Part shown: positions 14,225 to 15,590 of the stretch, piece after piece
Numbering within the stretch: the stretch's first letter is position 1
How the letters are laid out: every line of letters starts with the position of its first letter
NCBI GenBank assembly: GCA_900554465.1
Contig: USHF01000013.1
Location: forward strand, 1-15,590
DNA from: an uncultured Collinsella sp.
GTDB taxonomy: Bacteria; Actinomycetota; Coriobacteriia; Coriobacteriales; Coriobacteriaceae
DNA: 15,590 nucleotides
Direction of reading: 5' to 3'
Position numbers and translations under genes: made by a program
The notes under the pieces: generated by a model
What the model was told of the DNA's origin: nothing
Database searches by the model: none
Seen by the model: only the letters and a program-made list of their open reading frames with translations

Positions 14225-14290
14225 AGTTGCGGTGAAATAGTTCCTGTTTGGGCCTTTGCCAGGCATTTTTAGGAACTATTCCACCGCAAG
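14225..14290 (-). repeat. Long-stem palindromic intergenic repeat, copy 2 (inverted)
   Basis: Arms of 19 bases (14227-14245 and 14271-14289) enclose a 25-base loop. Read on the minus strand the arms, the start of the loop and the AAACAGGAAC junction match copy 1 at 631-697 read on the plus strand; only the loop centre differs. The single unpaired position (14235 against 14281) becomes a G-U pair only in minus-strand RNA, the sense strand of the methyltransferase, whose stop is 5 bases away. The response-regulator stop is 24 bases away on the other side. No T-tract follows. Confidence 0.9.
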
Positions 14291-14295
14291 TTTGT

Positions 14296-15563
14296 TTATT
14301 TGCCCTTGGGCTTGCTGGCGTAGAACTTCTTCTTTTTGGGCTTGCCGGCGGGGGAGGGTTTGCCGGCAAAGTTGGACTTGCCGTTGCCGGCCTGCGCGTG
14401 CGCGGATACTGCCGCACGAGGCTTGCGGGCTTCGGGGTTGCGCAGCTCCTCGGTTCGCTCGGCAATTTCCTCAGCGCTAAAGCCGGCCTCGGCCATGGCG
14501 TCCTCGATGGGTAGGCGGCGCACGATATAGCAATGATGCACCTTCTGGTTGCGCGCGAAATCCTCGGGGATGGTCTGCGCCGTAATGTCCTCCAGCACGA
14601 CGCCCGCGCGTGCGAGCTTGCGCGTCTCGGGGCGGAAGCCGCGCAGGTTGCAGCTAAAGATGGCATGGCCGCCCTGTGCGAGCAGGCGAGATACGCCGGC
14701 CAAAAGCTCAACATGGTCGCGCTGGACATCCCAGGTGCGGCGGCCCATCTTGGACGAGTTCGAAAACGTGGGCGGGTCGACAAAGATCAGGTCCCAGCGG
14801 TTGCGCGTCTGGCGCTGATCGCGAATCCAGGCAAGCACGTCGTCGCGCACAAAGTGATGCTGCGGGCCCACAAAGCCGTTCTGTCGTATGTTGCGCTCGG
14901 CCCAGTCCAGGTAGGTGTTGGAAAGGTCGACCGTCACGGTCTCCTCGACGCCGCCGTCTGCCGCATAGCAGGTGGCGGTGCCGGTGTAGGCGAACAGATT
15001 GAGGAAGCGGCGCGCCTGTTTGGCGTGCTCACGCACCAGGTTGCGGGTGACGCGGTGGTCCAGGAAGATGCCCACATCCAGATAGTCGTCAAAGTTGACG
15101 GCAAAGGTAAGGCCGCCCTCTTCGATGAGCGGCAGGCGACGGCGCGCGATGTTGGCGCGCTCGCCCGAGCCGCCCTTGCCGGCGCCCTGCTTGCCGTACT
15201 GCGAGCCGCCGCGCGAACGCATGCGGGCCTTGGCGTGCACATGCTCTGCCGGGACATCTAGGATGCGCGGTGCGATGGCCAAGATGTCGAGCATGCGGGC
15301 CTGGGCCAGTGCGGGGTCGATGGTCTTGGGCGCAGCGTATTCGGCGATGACGAGCCAGCGGCCCGGCGTCTGCGGGCAACCTTCGTACAGGTCGATGGCG
15401 GCGGAGTAGTCGGGCAGGTCGGCATCGTAGACGCGGTAGCAGCTCACGCCCTCGCGCTTTGCCCACTTGCGGCGCAGACGGGCATTCTTGCGCAGGCGGT
15501 TGGCGAACTGCTCGGATTCGGGGATGAGCACGGGCAGCGGCTTGCCGTCGCCTAGGTCGAGCG
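14296..15563 (-). CDS. rlmL: RlmKL 23S rRNA methyltransferase, C-terminal (RlmK) part, 5' truncated
   Basis: About 422 residues are visible. They match the C-terminal RlmK half of the bifunctional RlmKL protein, which in E. coli makes m7G2069 (RlmK) and m2G2445 (RlmL) in 23S rRNA. Landmarks are EQFANRLRKN, WAKREGVSCYRVYDADLP, FLDHR, the SAM-binding NLFAYTGTATCYA, the VDLSNTYLDWAERN segment and the catalytic DPPTFSNS. The frame is open past the first internal GTG (15531) to the adapter junction, with residues LDLGDGKPLPV ahead of it, so that codon is not a start; the THUMP/RlmL half lies outside the contig. A separate RlmK-only protein cannot be excluded. The last 45 residues are a Lys/Ala/Pro/Gly-rich basic tail, likely disordered and possibly RNA-binding. 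Confidence 0.88.
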
Positions 15564-15590
15564 CTGTCTCTTATACACATCTCCGAGCCC
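15564..15590 (+). other. Nextera read-2 adapter (artefact)
   Basis: CTGTCTCTTATACACATCT (15564-15582) is the reverse complement of the transposase mosaic end, and CCGAGCCC (15583-15590) begins the read-2 adapter. Genomic sequence ends at 15563. Any minus-strand protein that begins MCIRDS here is an artefact. Confidence 0.98.

Noticed and set aside
15529..15531. A GTG start for the methyltransferase at 15531
   Set aside because: The frame is open further upstream to the adapter, and the residues before it fit an internal RlmKL linker. The gene is truncated, not short.
1..15590. tRNA, rRNA, CRISPR array, insertion sequence or prophage
   Set aside because: No cloverleaf, rRNA core motif, regularly spaced repeats, transposase, integrase or phage structural gene was seen on either strand.

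Overview
The window is an assembled stretch of GC-rich bacterial DNA with untrimmed Illumina Nextera adapter sequence at both ends (1-47 and 15564-15590), so real genomic sequence runs only from 48 to 15563. The strong G/C preference at third codon positions, the gene families and the style of the intergenic palindromes suggest a gut actinobacterium of the class Coriobacteriia, most likely Collinsella or a relative. That placement is inferred from reading the sequence; no search was run.

Left part (48-5656): genes of an anaerobic purine-degradation neighbourhood. A 5'-truncated yqeC (+) converges on a minus-strand set reading ygeY, ygeW, terminator, mocA-like, hyuA. In E. coli the same families lie in the ygeWXY/hyuA/ygfK/ssnA/xdhD/yqeBC/ygfJ region. 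YqeC and the MocA-like nucleotidyltransferase are the maturation side (molybdenum cofactor of selenium-dependent hydroxylases). HyuA, YgeW and YgeY are the catabolic side (ring opening, transcarbamoylation and M20-type hydrolysis). ygeX, ssnA, ygfK and xdhD are not in the window.

Middle part (5657-9328): a strongly folded intergenic element, then a minus-strand LtaS-like membrane phosphoglycerol transferase, and divergent from it a nitroreductase-family flavoprotein that ends one base before a perfect 35-base palindrome.

Right part (9389-14200): a plus-strand potassium module. A Kup transporter is followed by an unrecognised 64-residue single-span membrane protein, then a terminator-like hairpin with a duplicated left arm, then a short KdpD-like sensor kinase and a KdpE-like response regulator. 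The kinase keeps the KdpD membrane, GAF and catalytic domains but lacks the cytoplasmic N-terminal KdpD/USP module, and no kdpFABC genes are present. The right end (14296-15563, minus) is the C-terminal RlmK half of an RlmKL 23S rRNA methyltransferase, cut by the contig end.

The most unusual signals are: a 66-67 base palindromic repeat present twice in opposite orientation, each copy between convergent genes and each keeping the same strand-specific G-U pair; the Kup/small membrane protein/short KdpDE arrangement with its possible attenuator; and the folded element at 5761-5876. None is proven to be a new system from sequence alone.
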